64,000 bases of DNA from the NCBI RefSeq assembly GCF_002251755.1, contig NZ_NOXT01000114.1:28444-92443 (forward strand). The letters run 5' to 3'. This DNA comes from Sandarakinorhabdus cyanobacteriorum. GTDB lineage: Bacteria; Pseudomonadota; Alphaproteobacteria; Sphingomonadales; Sphingomonadaceae. The position numbers and the translations under genes are program-made. Below, piece by piece: positions 40,626 through 52,458 of this stretch (the stretch's first letter is position 1; the number at the start of each line of letters is the position of its first letter). Under the pieces are notes generated by a model, which did no database searches, was not told the DNA's origin, and saw nothing but the letters and a program-made list of their open reading frames with translations.

Positions 40626-42674
40626 TTAACCCGGCGTGCCTTTGCCCAGCCACTCGCTCAACCGGTTCGGCCCTTTGGTCACGGCCCGCGCCGGATAGAG
40701 CGTTTCATACACCACGGCATTTTCGAGCACGCGCTGCACATAATTGCGCGTTTCGGCAAAGGGGATGCTTTCGATCCAGTCGATGATGTCACCATCCTTC
40801 GGGTCGCCATTCATCGCCAGAAAGCGCCGCACATTGCCCGGCCCGGCGTTGTAGGCCGCCACTGCCAGCGGCGCCGACCCGCCATAGGCGGCGCGCAACC
40901 GTTCGATGTAACTGCTGCCCAGCGTGACATTCCACACCGGATCATCGGTCAGCCGGCTGGCCGGGCTGGCGGGCAGGCCCAGTTTCTGCGCCTGTTCGGC
41001 GGCCGTGGCCGGCACCAGCTGCATCAGCCCCAACGCGTTGGCGCTGGAGCGGGCGGTGCGGTCAAACTGGCTCTCCTGCCGGGTGATGGCATGGATGATG
41101 GCAAAGCGCTGGGCCAGCACATCGGGCAGCGGCAGCACCGGGAAGGCGGCGCTGATCATCGCCAGTTCGGCGGTGCCGCGCGCCGCCTTGCCGGCATGCA
41201 CCCCGGCATCGGGCCGGTTCAACGGCCCGGCGAGGCCCGCCACCAGCTGCGCCCGTTCCGCCGTCTGCGCCGTGTCGGCCAGTTGCTTCAGGAAGATCGT
41301 CTGCCGCGCCCGGTCCACATCTGCCAAGGCGAACAGCGCCCGCACCCGGCCTTCGGCGCGGAAATTGCCAGCCGTGCGTGGATCGGCGGCGTGCAGGGGC
41401 GTGGCGCTCAGGGCAAGCGGTTGGCCCAGCCGTTCGCTGGCCAACTGGCCATAGAAATAATCCGGGTGGCGGGCGGCCTCCGCAAAATATTGTCGTGCCA
41501 GTGCCGGCTGGCCGGCCGCCTCGGCCGCGCGCCCGGCCCAATAATCGCCGCGTGCCTGGCTGATCGGCGCCTGGGCGACGGCGCGGGCATTGCGGAAATG
41601 CGCCAGCGCCACGCCCGGCTGCTCCAACCGACGCAAGGCCAGCCAGCCGGCCAGCCATTCACTGTCGAGGAACAGGCCACGCTCCGCCACCGGCTGGCGC
41701 TGCATGGCATTGGCATCAAGCCCGTGGCTGGCCAGCACCCGCGGCGCCAGATCGGGCTTGCCGCCCCGCCACAGGCCGCGGCCAATCTCCAGCCGCGCCT
41801 TCAGCCAGCTTTCCAGCCCCACACCCGGCTGCCCTGGCACCCGCGCCGTGGCACCGCCGGCGGCCAGCAGGGCCTGGCCTTCATCGGCGCGGTTGTTGCG
41901 GATCAGCCACTGCGCTTCATCGAGCATCAGGCCCATTTCGCGGCGCAGCCGATCCGGCACCACGCCCAGCCGCGCCGCCACATCGGGCGCGTTTTTCTGC
42001 AAGGCAATGCGGGCCAGCGCCCACAACCGTGTGTCGGTGTCCACCCGCGCCAGCATGCGCCCCGCCGGCGTGATGCGGTTGGCCCACAACAGCCGGTCCA
42101 TGCGTGATGCATGATCGGCCGGGGTGAAGCGATCGCCAAAGCGGGCGAGCAGCCGCGCCTCCAGCGCCTCGTCAAGCCCTGCGCTGTCCCACGCATCGCG
42201 GGCCCAGCTGGCGGCAGCGGCCTGGCCGGCAGCGGCCAGTGCCAGGGCATGGCGCGCCTTGCCCTCGGCTGTGAGTGGCGGCAGCCGGCCGAAATGGCGG
42301 ATGATGGCATCGCCCGGCGTGTCATCGCTTATGCTGCGCTCGGCGAGGCGGCGGATGGTGCTGGCTGCCGGCCAATCGGCATGATCGGCGAGGAAGGCGG
42401 CATAATCGGCAAAACTGGCCTTGTAGGCCTCCCGCCGCAGCCGGTCCCACGTCACCACCTCGTCCAGCACCGGCACGCTCTGACCGCCCACCAGCGGCGC
42501 GGCCGGCAGCAGCGAAAACCGCCCGGCCTCATTGTCGGCCAATTGCGCGCGATAGCGGGCGATGGTGGCGGCATCGAGTGCCTGGGCGCCTGTTGGCATC
42601 GCCAGCATCAACCCTGCGACCACCGACAGGCTGGACAGCATCGCCCAGCCGCTTCTATCACGCGCGAAACTCAT
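40626..42674 (-). CDS. Soluble lytic murein transglycosylase
   Basis: Slt-type enzyme that cleaves peptidoglycan glycan strands to 1,6-anhydro products in the periplasm. The 682-residue precursor has a signal sequence (about 1-33, ending TGAQA), a long alpha-helical superhelix (about 40-500) and a C-terminal lysozyme-like domain. That domain shows the catalytic glutamate motif ITRQESQFD, then ALGLMQLVPATA and AYNAGPGNVRRFL. ATG 42674 gives the signal peptide; the frame extends 70 codons further upstream into dapA antisense. It is divergent from dapA with a gap of only 34 bases. Confidence 0.92.
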   Translation of the reverse strand: MSFARDRSGWAMLSSLSVVAGLMLAMPTGAQALDAATIARYRAQLADNEAGRFSLLPAAPLVGGQSVPVLDEVVTWDRLRREAYKASFADYAAFLADHADWPAASTIRRLAERSISDDTPGDAIIRHFGRLPPLTAEGKARHALALAAAGQAAAASWARDAWDSAGLDEALEARLLARFGDRFTPADHASRMDRLLWANRITPAGRMLARVDTDTRLWALARIALQKNAPDVAARLGVVPDRLRREMGLMLDEAQWLIRNNRADEGQALLAAGGATARVPGQPGVGLESWLKARLEIGRGLWRGGKPDLAPRVLASHGLDANAMQRQPVAERGLFLDSEWLAGWLALRRLEQPGVALAHFRNARAVAQAPISQARGDYWAGRAAEAAGQPALARQYFAEAARHPDYFYGQLASERLGQPLALSATPLHAADPRTAGNFRAEGRVRALFALADVDRARQTIFLKQLADTAQTAERAQLVAGLAGPLNRPDAGVHAGKAARGTAELAMISAAFPVLPLPDVLAQRFAIIHAITRQESQFDRTARSSANALGLMQLVPATAAEQAQKLGLPASPASRLTDDPVWNVTLGSSYIERLRAAYGGSAPLAVAAYNAGPGNVRRFLAMNGDPKDGDIIDWIESIPFAETRNYVQRVLENAVVYETLYPARAVTKGPNRLSEWLGKGTPG

Positions 42675-42708
42675 GCGCCTGTGATAGGCTGGCGCAAAGG
42701 AACGGGCA

Positions 42709-43605
42709 ATGAACGACATGATGTTCAGGGGATCGATGCCGGCGCTGGTCACGCCGTTCAAGGCCGATGGCCCGAACCTGGCCGTGGATCTGGATGCGTT
42801 TGCCGCCCATGTCGAATGGCAGATCGGCGAAGGCAGCCATGGCCTGGTGCCGGTGGGCACCACCGGCGAATCGCCGACGCTCACCCACGAGGAACATTAT
42901 GCCGTGATCACCACCTGCGTGGAGGTGACAGCCAGGCGCGTGCCGGTGATCGCCGGCTGCGGCAGCAATGACACCCGCACCGCCATCGCCCACCTGGCGC
43001 ATGCGCAAAAGGTGGGCGCTGATGCCGCGCTGATCGTCGTGCCCTATTACAACAAGCCGTCTCAGGCCGGCCTGATCGCGCATTTCACCGCGTTGCACGA
43101 TGCGACCACATTGCCGATCATCATCTACAACATTCCTGGCCGCTCCGTGGCCGACATGAGTGTGGAGACGATGGCCGCGCTGGCGAAGCTGCCGCGCATC
43201 ATCGGCGTCAAGGATGCCACCGGCAACATCGCCCGCGTGGCGCAGCAGCGGCTGGCCTGCGGCGCCGATTTCCTCCAGCTTTCGGGCAATGACGACATGG
43301 CGTTGGGCTTCAACGCCCAGGGCGGGGTGGGGGCTATTTCCGTCACCGCCAATGTCGCGCCGCGCCTGTGTGCGCAGATGCAGGAAGCGACGCTGAAGGG
43401 CGATTATGCCGCTGCACTCGCCATCAACGACCGGCTGCAGCCGCTGCACGCCGCTCTGTTCAGCGACACCTCGCCGGGGCCGACCAAATATGCGCTCAGC
43501 CGGCTCGGCCGCATGGCCACCCATGTCCGCCTGCCGATCTCCGCGCCGTCCGATGCCGCCATGGCGGCGGTGGATGCGGCGCTGGCCCATGCCGGTCTCG
43601 TCTGA
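42709..43605 (+). CDS. dapA: 4-hydroxy-tetrahydrodipicolinate synthase
   Basis: Condenses pyruvate with aspartate semialdehyde in the lysine/diaminopimelate pathway. The 298-residue TIM barrel has [16 protein letters not shown], the catalytic tyrosine Y140 (IIIYNIPGR) and the Schiff-base lysine K168 ([10 protein letters not shown]). Its stop overlaps the smpB start. Confidence 0.96.
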   Translation: MNDMMFRGSMPALVTPFKADGPNLAVDLDAFAAHVEWQIGEGSHGLVPVGTTGESPTLTHEEHYAVITTCVEVTARRVPVIAGCGSNDTRTAIAHLAHAQKVGADAALIVVPYYNKPSQAGLIAHFTALHDATTLPIIIYNIPGRSVADMSVETMAALAKLPRIIGVKDATGNIARVAQQRLACGADFLQLSGNDDMALGFNAQGGVGAISVTANVAPRLCAQMQEATLKGDYAAALAINDRLQPLHAALFSDTSPGPTKYALSRLGRMATHVRLPISAPSDAAMAAVDAALAHAGLV

Positions 43606-44087
43606 TGGCGCGTCCCAAGCCTGCGGTGGGGGTGAAGGTGAAGACCGTCGCCGAGAATCGCCGCGCGCGTTTTGAATATTTTATCGAAGATGTCGTAGAA
43701 GCCGGCATCATGCTCACCGGCACCGAGGTCAAATCCCTGCGCATCGGCCAGGCCAGCATCGTCGAAAGCTTTGCCGAGGTGAAGGATGGCGCGATGTGGC
43801 TGATCAACGCCACCATCAACGAATTTTCCCACGGCAATCGCTTCAATCACGAGCCCAAACGGCCGCGCAAACTGTTGCTCCACGCCCGCGAGATCGAGAA
43901 GATGAACAGCGCCGTCACCCGCCAGGGCATGACGCTGATTCCCTTGAACATCTATTTCAATGATCGCGGCCGCGCCAAGGTGGAACTGGCGCTGGGCAAG
44001 GGCAAGAAGCTGCACGACAAGCGCGAAACGGTGAAGGAACGCGACTGGCAGCGCGACAAGCAGCGCCTGATGCGGGATCGCGGCTGA
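43605..44087 (+). CDS. smpB: SsrA-binding protein
   Basis: Delivers tmRNA to stalled ribosomes in trans-translation. The 160-residue protein starts at ATG 43605, overlapping the dapA TGA. Motifs include [36 protein letters not shown] and the basic C-terminal tail [17 protein letters not shown], which mimics the anticodon arm. The tmRNA gene itself is not in the window. The stop overlaps the following molybdoenzyme gene. Confidence 0.96.
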   Translation: MARPKPAVGVKVKTVAENRRARFEYFIEDVVEAGIMLTGTEVKSLRIGQASIVESFAEVKDGAMWLINATINEFSHGNRFNHEPKRPRKLLLHAREIEKMNSAVTRQGMTLIPLNIYFNDRGRAKVELALGKGKKLHDKRETVKERDWQRDKQRLMRDRG

Positions 44088-44737
44088 TGGCCGGGAATGG
44101 CTTTAAGGATAGGCTCGTTGCCATCAAGCAGGCCTGGGCGCAAAGCGGCCGCCTGCTCACCGGCAAGGCCGATCCTGCCCATGAAAGCCGCCTGCCGCCG
44201 GGCCAGCGCCTCGTCACCAACTGGCCAGTGCTCGATCTCGGCATCAAGCCCGATATCAGCAAGGCCGAATGGCGGCTGACCGTGGATGGAGCCGTCACCA
44301 ACCCGCTGGTGTGGGACTGGGCCGCCTATCAGGCGCAGCCGCAGGTGGAGGACGTGTCCGACATCCACTGCGTCACCCAATGGTCGCGGTTCGACAATCG
44401 CTGGAACGGCGTGGCGACCAGCCATCTGCTCAGCGTGGCGCAACCACTGCCGGGCGCCAATGTCGTCGTGCTGCATGGTGCCGATGGCTATACCACCAAT
44501 GTCACACTGGAACGGTTCGCGGGCGATGATTGCCTGATCGCCCATGCCCATGATGGCCTGCCACTGAGCCGCGATCACGGTGGCCCGGTGCGGGCGATCA
44601 TCCCGCGCTGGTATTTCTGGAAATCGGCCAAATGGCTCGTCCGCATCGAGGTGCTGGCGGTGGACAAGCCGGGTTTCTGGGAGGTGCGCGGTTATCACAA
44701 TGATGGCGATCCCTGGACGGAGCAGCGTTATTCCTGA
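44087..44737 (+). CDS. Sulfite-oxidase-fold molybdopterin oxidoreductase
   Basis: A 216-residue protein with only the molybdopterin-binding domain of the sulfite oxidase superfamily. The Mo-ligand cysteine is C95 in DIHCVTQWSRFDNRWNGV, and GPVRAIIPRWYFWKSAKW contacts the cofactor. No Tat or Sec signal is visible, so it is probably cytosolic, unlike MsrP (YedY), which is exported. No heme or MsrQ-type partner gene is nearby. It overlaps smpB by one base; the following kinase gene starts close to or inside its 3' end. The substrate is unknown. Confidence 0.82.
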   Translation: MAGNGFKDRLVAIKQAWAQSGRLLTGKADPAHESRLPPGQRLVTNWPVLDLGIKPDISKAEWRLTVDGAVTNPLVWDWAAYQAQPQVEDVSDIHCVTQWSRFDNRWNGVATSHLLSVAQPLPGANVVVLHGADGYTTNVTLERFAGDDCLIAHAHDGLPLSRDHGGPVRAIIPRWYFWKSAKWLVRIEVLAVDKPGFWEVRGYHNDGDPWTEQRYS

Positions 44738-44756
44738 CCAAATCGAACCCGCCGCC

Positions 44757-46325
44757 GTGCCCGATTGGGCCAGCTTCAGCCCCGTCCCGGCTTCGTGGCC
44801 AGCGCCTTATGCCGAAGGCGCCAGCAGCCCCGGCTTTGCGCCGTTGTTGTCGGGCATTCCGATGGCCCTGGCGCTGCTGGATTCCTCCGGCCGGATGTTT
44901 GCCGGCAACGAGGCGCTGGCAGCCACCGCCGGCGATGCCTGGCGCCCCGGCATGCGGCCCGAACAGCTGGTGGTGGACGACAACCAGGCCCAGATCCGCC
45001 ATGCGGTTGGCAATGTGCTGGCCGGCGGGGGCGCACGCACCCTGCGCGTCGCGCTGAAAAGCCGCCCCGATGATGTGCAGGATGTGCGGGTGCTGCCGTT
45101 CCCGCCCGGTCTGGGCGCCGCCGCCATGCTGGCCATGCGCGACATTCGCGAGCAGGTGCGGCTGGAACGCCAGGTTGCTGCCGCCACCCGCATGCAGGCG
45201 GTTGGCCAGCTGGCCGGCGGCGTGGCGCATGATTTCAACAATCTGCTCACCGGCATCCTGGGCATGGTTGATCACATGCTGGAGGCCGACCGCGATGCCC
45301 CGGTTGATCGGGGCGGGCTGGAGGAAATCCGGCGCAACGCCCATCGCGGTGCCAAGCTGGTGGCCCAGCTTCTGGCCTTTGCCCGCCATCAGCCCCAGCG
45401 GCGCCACCTGTTCTGCGCCCGCGATCTGGTGCATGATCTGCAGCCGTTGCTGATCAAGTTGCTCGGCCCGGCCGTGATGCTCGACATCGAGAATCAACAG
45501 GGCCAGTTCTGGTTGAAGGCCGATCCGGGCCAGATCGAACAGGTGATCGTCAACCTGGCCATCAATGCCCGCGATGCCATGTCCGGCCAGGGGCGGCTCA
45601 CCATCCGCTTCCACGATATCCTCAGCAAGGATGTGCAGGCGCTGGGCCACCAGATCATGCCGACGATGAACTATGTCGGCATTGAAATCACCGATACCGG
45701 CAGCGGCATTCCGCCGGAAATCATCGGCAAGATTTTCGAGCCCTTCTTCACCACTAAGCCGCTGGGGCAGGGTACCGGCCTCGGCCTTTCCACCGTGTAT
45801 AGCATCGTCAAGCAATCCGATGGCTTCATCTTTGCCCAGCCTGGGCCGGACGGGCGCGGCACGCGATTTGTCGTCTATCTGCCTGGCCACCGGGCGAGTG
45901 AGGAGGAACGCCAGGCGGCCCGGCCGCCCTCGGAAGTCGCGGTGGCGGCGCTTGATCAGCCGTTGAACGTGCTGCTCGTCGAGGATGAACCCTCGGTGCG
46001 GCTGGTGCTGGCCCGCGGCCTCGAGCGCAAGGGCTGCAAGGTGACCGCCGCCGAAGATGCCGCCGCCGCCCTGCAGGTGATCAATCGCGATCCCAGCATC
46101 GATGTGCTGCTGTCGGATGTGATGATGCCGGGGATGGATGGCGTGGAACTGGCCTTTGAAACGGTCAAACTGCGCCCCGGCATCGGGCTGGTGCTGATGT
46201 CGGGCTATGCCGAACTGCCCCGCCACCGCGAGGCGGACAGCCTGGGCGTGCGCTTCCTCACCAAGCCATTCACCATGAGCGATCTGATGTCGGCCCTTGG
46301 CCGGGCGCAATCGGCCCGGTCGTGA
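44757..46325 (+). CDS. CckA-like hybrid histidine kinase (soluble)
   Basis: A 522-residue hybrid kinase: a PAS-like sensor (about 27-135), HisKA with phospho-acceptor H158 (LAGGVAHDFNNLLTGILG), HATPase with N270 (NLAINARDAM), and a receiver with D454 (LLSDVMMPGMDG) and K503 (LTKPF). The kinase-receiver part strongly resembles CckA, the kinase of the CtrA phosphorelay. Location between dapA-smpB and recA also fits. CckA normally has two membrane helices and a longer sensor part; none is seen here. The start is uncertain: GTG 44757 is used, and ATG 44700 overlapping the upstream gene is the main alternative. Confidence 0.82.
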   Translation: MPDWASFSPVPASWPAPYAEGASSPGFAPLLSGIPMALALLDSSGRMFAGNEALAATAGDAWRPGMRPEQLVVDDNQAQIRHAVGNVLAGGGARTLRVALKSRPDDVQDVRVLPFPPGLGAAAMLAMRDIREQVRLERQVAAATRMQAVGQLAGGVAHDFNNLLTGILGMVDHMLEADRDAPVDRGGLEEIRRNAHRGAKLVAQLLAFARHQPQRRHLFCARDLVHDLQPLLIKLLGPAVMLDIENQQGQFWLKADPGQIEQVIVNLAINARDAMSGQGRLTIRFHDILSKDVQALGHQIMPTMNYVGIEITDTGSGIPPEIIGKIFEPFFTTKPLGQGTGLGLSTVYSIVKQSDGFIFAQPGPDGRGTRFVVYLPGHRASEEERQAARPPSEVAVAALDQPLNVLLVEDEPSVRLVLARGLERKGCKVTAAEDAAAALQVINRDPSIDVLLSDVMMPGMDGVELAFETVKLRPGIGLVLMSGYAELPRHREADSLGVRFLTKPFTMSDLMSALGRAQSARS

Positions 46326-46336
46326 AAAATCGCTCT

Positions 46337-46351
46337 GTTCTCCTCTTGTTC
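46337..46351. promoter_or_regulatory. LexA box of recA
   Basis: A perfect GTTC-N7-GTTC element, the SOS operator of alphaproteobacteria, 71 bases upstream of the recA ATG. A GAAC half-site at 46357-46360 follows. Position and sequence fit direct LexA repression of recA. Confidence 0.88.
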
Positions 46352-46422
46352 CAGTAGAACATTTGTTGTACATCGAAAGCCGTTGACGAACGAACCCAGT
46401 CGCTCCACGAAAGGAACGGGTC

Positions 46423-47490
46423 ATGGCATCGGCGCTTAAGGTTGTGGAATCGGGAATGGATCGGCAAAAGGCACTCGAAGCGGCCCTGGCCCAGATTGAT
46501 CGGGCATTCGGCAAGGGCTCGGTGATGAAACTGGGCCAGCGTGACGCGATGGAGGTGGAGGCGATCTCCAGCGGTTCGCTCAGCCTGGATCTGGCGCTCG
46601 GCATTGGCGGCCTGCCGCGCGGCCGCATCGTGGAAATCTATGGCCCCGAAAGCTCCGGGAAAACCACGCTGGCGCTGCACGCCATCGCCGAGGCCCAAAA
46701 GGGTGGCGGCACTGCGGCCTTTGTCGATGCCGAACATGCGCTTGATCCGGTCTATGCCCGGAAACTCGGCGTCAATATCGACGAACTGATTGTCTCTCAG
46801 CCCGATACCGGCGAACAGGCGCTGGAAATCGTCGACACGCTGGTGCGGTCCAACGCCATCGATGTGCTGGTGATCGATTCGGTCGCCGCGCTGGTGCCGC
46901 GCGCCGAAATCGAAGGCGAGATGGGAGACAGCCATGTCGGCCTGCAGGCCCGGTTGATGAGCCAGAGCCTGCGCAAGCTCACCGGCTCGATCAGCCGCTC
47001 GCGCTGCCTCGTCATCTTCATCAACCAGCTGCGCATGAAGATTGGCGTGATGTATGGCAACCCGGAAACCACCACGGGCGGCAACGCGCTGAAATTCTAT
47101 GCCTCCGTCCGTCTCGACATCCGCCGCACCGGCCAGATCAAGGATCGGGATGATATCATCGGCAACACCACCCGCGTGAAGGTGGTGAAGAACAAGGTGG
47201 CGCCGCCGTTCAAGCAGGTGGAATTCGACATCATGTATGGCGAAGGCGTGTCCAAGATCGGTGAGATCCTCGATCTTGGCGTCAAGGCCGGCGTGGTGGA
47301 AAAGTCCGGTGCCTGGTTCAGCCACGACAGCGTGCGCATTGGCCAGGGCCGCGAAAACGCCAAGAAATATCTGAGGGAAAATCCCGAAACCGCCGCCCGC
47401 ATCGAAAAGATCATCCGCGACAATGCCGCCGGCATTTCCGATGCGCTGATGGTTGGCCCCTCGGCCGAGGATGACGCTGGCGACATGTGA
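46423..47490 (+). CDS. recA: Recombinase RecA
   Basis: Strand-exchange ATPase, and co-protease for LexA in the SOS response. In 355 residues it has Walker [10 protein letters not shown] (74-82), the [19 protein letters not shown] block and loop L2 around [25 protein letters not shown]. It carries an acidic C-terminal tail (SAEDDAGDM). An AAGGAACGGG ribosome binding site precedes the ATG. It is controlled by the upstream LexA box and ends at a strong terminator. Confidence 0.98.
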   Translation: MASALKVVESGMDRQKALEAALAQIDRAFGKGSVMKLGQRDAMEVEAISSGSLSLDLALGIGGLPRGRIVEIYGPESSGKTTLALHAIAEAQKGGGTAAFVDAEHALDPVYARKLGVNIDELIVSQPDTGEQALEIVDTLVRSNAIDVLVIDSVAALVPRAEIEGEMGDSHVGLQARLMSQSLRKLTGSISRSRCLVIFINQLRMKIGVMYGNPETTTGGNALKFYASVRLDIRRTGQIKDRDDIIGNTTRVKVVKNKVAPPFKQVEFDIMYGEGVSKIGEILDLGVKAGVVEKSGAWFSHDSVRIGQGRENAKKYLRENPETAARIEKIIRDNAAGISDALMVGPSAEDDAGDM

Positions 47491-47519
47491 TCCGCCGTTT
47501 CGGCGGTGTTCCCAGGAGA

Positions 47520-47551
47520 AGGGGCGGCCCACCACTGGCCGCCCCTTTTTT
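47520..47551 (+). terminator. Rho-independent terminator after recA
   Basis: 10-bp stem aggggcggcc/ggccgcccct, a seven-base loop and a T-run, 29 bases after the recA stop and immediately before the convergent esterase gene. Confidence 0.9.
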
Positions 47552-47553
47552 GA

Positions 47554-48360
47554 TCAGCTCGCCCCGGTGAGCATGTTCAGATCGGCCGCCGCAGCGGCCA
47601 AAAGACGATCGACCAGGGCCACCCGGTTGGCCAGATTCAGCCCGCCGTGCACCAGCAATCGGTGCCGCCGCACCCGCGTTGCCACCCCGGCCGCCGACAG
47701 GGCATCAGCCAGGGCCGCAGCTCCCGGAGCCACGGGATCCAGCCCGGCCCCCCACAGCATGGCACACGGCGGTGCCCGGCCCAGATCAAGATTCAGAAGC
47801 GAGGGATAACCAGTCCCCAGCGCCGCCCGCATCAAGGCGACGGCCGGCCGGGCATAGGCAATCAGCGTATCGGCCTGGGCGGCCAGATCGACAAAGGGAT
47901 AGAGCAGCAAGGCAGCAGACACGCGCCCCGGCTGCTGGTCGTGCAGGGCAAGCGCACAGCGCAGCGCCAGCCAGGCCCCAGCCGAATCACCACCAATCAA
48001 CAGCTGGCCCGGCTGTGCTGCCAGGGCCTGCGCCACGGCCAGCGCATCATCCAGTTGCGCCGGGGCCGGATGTTCCGGCGCCAGCCGGTAGCTGGCCGAC
48101 ACCAGCGCGATGCCGCTCTGCGCTGCAAGCCGGCTGCACAGGCCATGGTGGCTGTCGATGCTGCCACTGACAAAGCCGCCACCATGAAAATAGAGCAGCT
48201 GCGCCGCCGCCCGTGCCCCGGTTGGCACGAAGTGGCGCACGGCCCGGCCGGCAATCATGCCATCATGGGTGGCCACTCCTTCGGCATCGCTGCGGTTGCC
48301 GATCAGCCGCTGGGTGGTGCTGCGCACGCCGCGCACGGTTGAATGCAGCCAGTCCGCCAT
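47554..48360 (-). CDS. Alpha/beta hydrolase (HSL-type esterase)
   Basis: A 268-residue esterase/lipase of the hormone-sensitive-lipase group. The oxyanion motif is YFHGGGFVSG (H59), the nucleophile S126 in GGDSAGAW; the likely acid and base are in GAGLDPVAPG and LLVHGG. No signal peptide is visible, so it is probably cytosolic, in contrast to the Tat-exported homologue at 25774. ATG 48360 gives the family-like N-terminus; the frame extends 16 codons upstream. Confidence 0.82.
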   Translation of the reverse strand: MADWLHSTVRGVRSTTQRLIGNRSDAEGVATHDGMIAGRAVRHFVPTGARAAAQLLYFHGGGFVSGSIDSHHGLCSRLAAQSGIALVSASYRLAPEHPAPAQLDDALAVAQALAAQPGQLLIGGDSAGAWLALRCALALHDQQPGRVSAALLLYPFVDLAAQADTLIAYARPAVALMRAALGTGYPSLLNLDLGRAPPCAMLWGAGLDPVAPGAAALADALSAAGVATRVRRHRLLVHGGLNLANRVALVDRLLAAAAADLNMLTGAS

Positions 48361-48432
48361 GGTCCGCCTGCCTATGTCATGATTGACCTTGGCCGGGAAG
48401 CGCCGCAATCAGCACAGCGGAAGGACCAAAGC

Positions 48433-49266
48433 ATGTCGAACGCCGAACAGATCGAATATTGGAACGGCAAGGTCGGCGAGACCTGGGTGCTGATGCAGGA
48501 GCGGATGGACGCCGCGCTCACCCCCGTCACCGGCGCGCTGCTGGCCGCCGCCAATCCCCAGCCTGGCGAATTCGTGCTCGATATCGGCTGCGGCGCCGGC
48601 GAAACCACATTGGCGGTGGACGCTGCGGTGGGAGAGAACGGCCACGCCATCGGCCTCGACATTTCGGAACCCTTGCTCGCCCGCGCCCGCGAACGGGCCG
48701 AAGCACTGCTCAGCGAGGCCGATTTTATCGCCGCCGATGCCTCCACCTGGGCTGAGGATGAAGGCTTTGATCTCATCATGTCGCGCTTTGGCGTGATGTT
48801 CTTCGCCGATCCGGCGGCCGCCTTTGCCCATCTTCACGGTCTGGCTGCGCCCGGCGGCCGGCTGGTGTTCGCCTGCTGGCAGCCTGCCGCCCGCAATCTG
48901 TGGGCAACCCTGCCGCTGACCGCCCTTGCAGGCCTGCTGCCCGCGCAACCACCGACCGATCCCCACGCGCCCGGCCCGTTCGCCTTTGCCGATGCCGCCC
49001 GGGTGGTGACCATCCTCGAAGGCGCCGGCTGGCACGACGTCACCTGTCACAGCCTGCCCTTTGCCATGCGGGTGGGCGATGGTGATGATCCCATTGCCAG
49101 TGCCGTGCAATTCAACCTGCGCATCGGACCGGCGGCAAAGGCGGTGCGCGAAGCCGGCATCGGGGATGCCGCCAAGCCGGCGCTGGCCGCCGCGTTGCAG
49201 CCCCATCTGGAAAACGGCGTCGTCGCGCTGCCCGGTGCGGTATGGCTGGTCACGGCCAGAGCATGA
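48433..49266 (+). CDS. Class I SAM-dependent methyltransferase
   Basis: A 277-residue methyltransferase. Motif I is VLDIGCGAGETTLAV, followed by IGLDISEPLLARARERA and the motif II/III region FDLIMSRFGVMFFADP and LAAPGGRLVFACWQ. The profile is of the UbiE/arsM-like small-molecule group; no substrate can be inferred. ATG 48433 has an aaggacc stretch upstream. Its stop overlaps the GNAT gene (ATGA). Confidence 0.85.
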   Translation: MSNAEQIEYWNGKVGETWVLMQERMDAALTPVTGALLAAANPQPGEFVLDIGCGAGETTLAVDAAVGENGHAIGLDISEPLLARARERAEALLSEADFIAADASTWAEDEGFDLIMSRFGVMFFADPAAAFAHLHGLAAPGGRLVFACWQPAARNLWATLPLTALAGLLPAQPPTDPHAPGPFAFADAARVVTILEGAGWHDVTCHSLPFAMRVGDGDDPIASAVQFNLRIGPAAKAVREAGIGDAAKPALAAALQPHLENGVVALPGAVWLVTARA

Positions 49267-49706
49267 TGCCCGGCCTCGACATTCGCCGGTTGGAGCCGGC
49301 CGATCTGCCGCTGCTGCTGGCGGCCGGCGATCTGTTCGATGATCCGCTGCGCCCCGAGATGGCGGCCCGCTTTCTGGCCCATCCCGATCATCATCTGTTT
49401 GCTGCCATCGCCGATGGCCGCATGATCGGCTTTGTCAGCGCCGTGGCCTATCTCCATCCCGACAAGCCAGTGGATTTCTGGATCAACGAAGTCGGCGTGC
49501 ACGAGGATTTCCACCGTCGCGGCATTGGCCGGCAGTTGATGCTGGCCACGCTGGCCCACGGCCGGGCACTGGGCTGCGGCACGGCCTGGGTGTTGACCAA
49601 CAGCGGCAACCGCGCGGCGCGCGGGCTTTATGCCGCTTGCGGTGGGGAGGCGACACCGGCGGCCCGCCATGGCGATGGGGTGATCATGGTCAGCTGGGCG
49701 CTGTGA
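49263..49706 (+). CDS. GNAT family N-acetyltransferase
   Basis: A 147-residue acetyltransferase. The acetyl-CoA pyrophosphate loop is HEDFHRRGIGRQLM (Q/RxxGxG/A type), preceded by the beta-strand INEVGV and followed by ALGCGTAWVLTNSGNRAARGLYAACGG. It is translationally coupled to the methyltransferase upstream. The acceptor substrate is unknown. ATG 49266 is an equally possible start. Confidence 0.85.
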   Translation: MMPGLDIRRLEPADLPLLLAAGDLFDDPLRPEMAARFLAHPDHHLFAAIADGRMIGFVSAVAYLHPDKPVDFWINEVGVHEDFHRRGIGRQLMLATLAHGRALGCGTAWVLTNSGNRAARGLYAACGGEATPAARHGDGVIMVSWAL

Positions 49707-49752
49707 CCGGCCACCCTTTACGCTGGCGCGTCACGGCGTTAAGCGTTGAGGC

Positions 49753-52401
<2,649 letters not shown>

Positions 52402-52458
52402 CCTTTCCGGCCTGACGGTTCAGAGCCCGCCGCCCGGCAAACAGGGGGGGAGGCGACA

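Noticed and set aside
42675..42884. 70-codon N-terminal extension of the lytic transglycosylase
   Set aside because: It runs antisense through the start of dapA and would place the signal peptide internally; the Met at 42674 directly precedes the signal sequence.
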